From contig JACMNO010000012.1 in NCBI GenBank assembly GCA_014378485.1, forward strand, positions 1 through 64,000: 64,000 bases of DNA. Reading direction: 5' to 3'. Under the pieces are notes generated by a model. It saw only the letters and a program-made list of their open reading frames with translations. It ran no database searches and had not been told where the DNA came from. This DNA is from Bacteroidia bacterium. GTDB lineage: Bacteria; Bacteroidota; Bacteroidia; B-17B0; Aurantibacillaceae. The translations under genes and the position numbers were made by a program. Positions 63,284-64,000 of the stretch are shown piece after piece. The stretch's first letter is position 1, and each line of letters begins with the position of its first letter.

Positions 63284-64000
63284 TTAAAAACGGTATCCAA
63301 AACAATAACCTAAATAAACTTTTGGAACTCCCATATATTGAGGCTTTAATTCCACAGAATTTACGGGGGCACCAATAGAGCCAAATAATTTAAAATTAAA
63401 ATTAGGGGATACTTTAAACACCCAACCATTCGAGATCATGATGGCTAACTGGTATGCGCTGGCATTATCATATTTCTTTTGGTTATTGGCTATATCCACT
63501 ACATTACGATAATCATAACTCATATACTTTGCAAACAATCCAATAAAATACTGAACACGCTTTGTATTTCTCGGCATAAAATTTATTCCAAAACCGGCGT
63601 CATATTTTTTCTTCGCATTATCCTTTGAATCTGCAATAAATAAGTTTAACCCACCCATTCGTGAATTAAAACTGTAGCCTCCTAAAAAGCTTAATGATAA
63701 ATGATTTTTACAAAAATCTCTGTCATACATCAAGGTTACATCACCATTAGCGAGAGCCAAAGCATTAATAGACAGCATATTATTATTCAAATAATATAAA
63801 TTGAATTCTTTTTTTTCTGCAGGTTTACCTTTTTCCGATGGTTTTGTATTATCAGATGGCCTCACATAAGATACTGTCGGCTCCGTTTTTGGCGCAATAG
63901 TATTCGGGTTAGAATTTATCACATCAGTTGAGCCATTTGAATACTGAATCAATACCACATCCGTTTTTGCAATAACATACGTAGGACCTTCCAGGTTATT
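63284..64000 (-). CDS. Beta-barrel-type paralogue, 5' end outside the window
   Basis: At least 238 codons, continuing past the window end: the frame is open through 64000, reading NNLEGPTYVIAKTDVVLIQYSNGSTDVI, so the true start is not seen. The VIAKTDVVLIQYSNGSTDVI part matches the ILKNDVLLAEYQSGSVYMF of its neighbour. A proline/lysine-rich linker (SDNTKPSEKGKPAEKKEF) leads into a putative barrel ending YLGYCFGYRF with C-terminal Phe, typical of outer-membrane proteins. Six bases from the 62354 gene; tandem pair. Confidence 0.7.
   Translation of the reverse strand, partial: NNLEGPTYVIAKTDVVLIQYSNGSTDVINSNPNTIAPKTEPTVSYVRPSDNTKPSEKGKPAEKKEFNLYYLNNNMLSINALALANGDVTLMYDRDFCKNHLSLSFLGGYSFNSRMGGLNLFIADSKDNAKKKYDAGFGINFMPRNTKRVQYFIGLFAKYMSYDYRNVVDIANNQKKYDNASAYQLAIMISNGWVFKVSPNFNFKLFGSIGAPVNSVELKPQYMGVPKVYLGYCFGYRF

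Overview
The window looks like chromosomal DNA of a member of the Bacteroidota. It is AT-rich and shows almost no Shine-Dalgarno-like sites. Several starts are preceded by boxes of the Bacteroidota type (TTTG, about 20 bases, TAnnTTTG). One secreted protein carries a type IX secretion (Por) C-terminal sorting domain, and family-level markers such as a DUF5522 protein, WbqC and an S16 with a long acidic/alanine tail fit the same group. I cannot place it at genus level. No rRNA, tRNA, CRISPR array, prophage or transposase gene was seen.

Layout. 1-4.7 kb: a tail-fibre-like surface protein, a truncated relative of it, a DUF4345 membrane protein and a decayed SpoIIAA-like gene. 4.7-12.6 kb: housekeeping genes (recG, ruvB, an AI-2E-family permease, a YtxH/holin-like small-protein operon, queG) with a 244-bp fold-back repeat and a DUF433/DUF5615 toxin-antitoxin-like pair. 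12.6-46.5 kb: a large cell-surface polysaccharide region. It holds galE, many GT2 and GT4 glycosyltransferases, a FkbH-ACP-MaoC-SDR acyl cassette, a polysaccharide deacetylase, an OafA-type acyltransferase, a Wzm/Wzt-type ABC exporter, methyltransferases, two tandem beta-propeller glycosidase-like proteins, WbqC, a DegT-family aminotransferase and WecE. A double-AAA protein, an AbiE type IV toxin-antitoxin pair and a giant PKD/T9SS protein are embedded in or next to it. 46.6-64 kb: rdgB (with a duplicated 5' end around a second nucleotidyltransferase toxin module), asnB, a palindromic repeat cluster, an RlmL-like methyltransferase, a PIN/DUF2281 pair, mlaF-mlaE, a universal stress protein, rpsP, a TPR lipoprotein, two Fe-S proteins with an MCE (MlaD) protein, an ACC-deaminase-family PLP enzyme and two paralogous beta-barrel-type proteins running off the end.

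How the genes work together: the polysaccharide region can supply activated sugars (GalE, WecE, DegT), decorate them (acyltransferases, methyltransferases, deacetylase, FkbH/ACP chemistry), assemble chains (about eight glycosyltransferases) and export them through Wzm/Wzt. The MCE and MlaEF proteins point to phospholipid traffic between the membranes.

The most notable pattern is that four different two-gene toxin-antitoxin-like modules each sit immediately upstream of the start of an unrelated chromosomal gene (queG, a GT4 gene, rdgB, rlmL-like). In two cases, the GT4 gene and rdgB, the 5' end of the target gene is present twice: once as a truncated fragment on the far side of the module and once as part of the intact gene. 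This is the signature of insertion with long target duplication, so the module enters a gene without destroying it.
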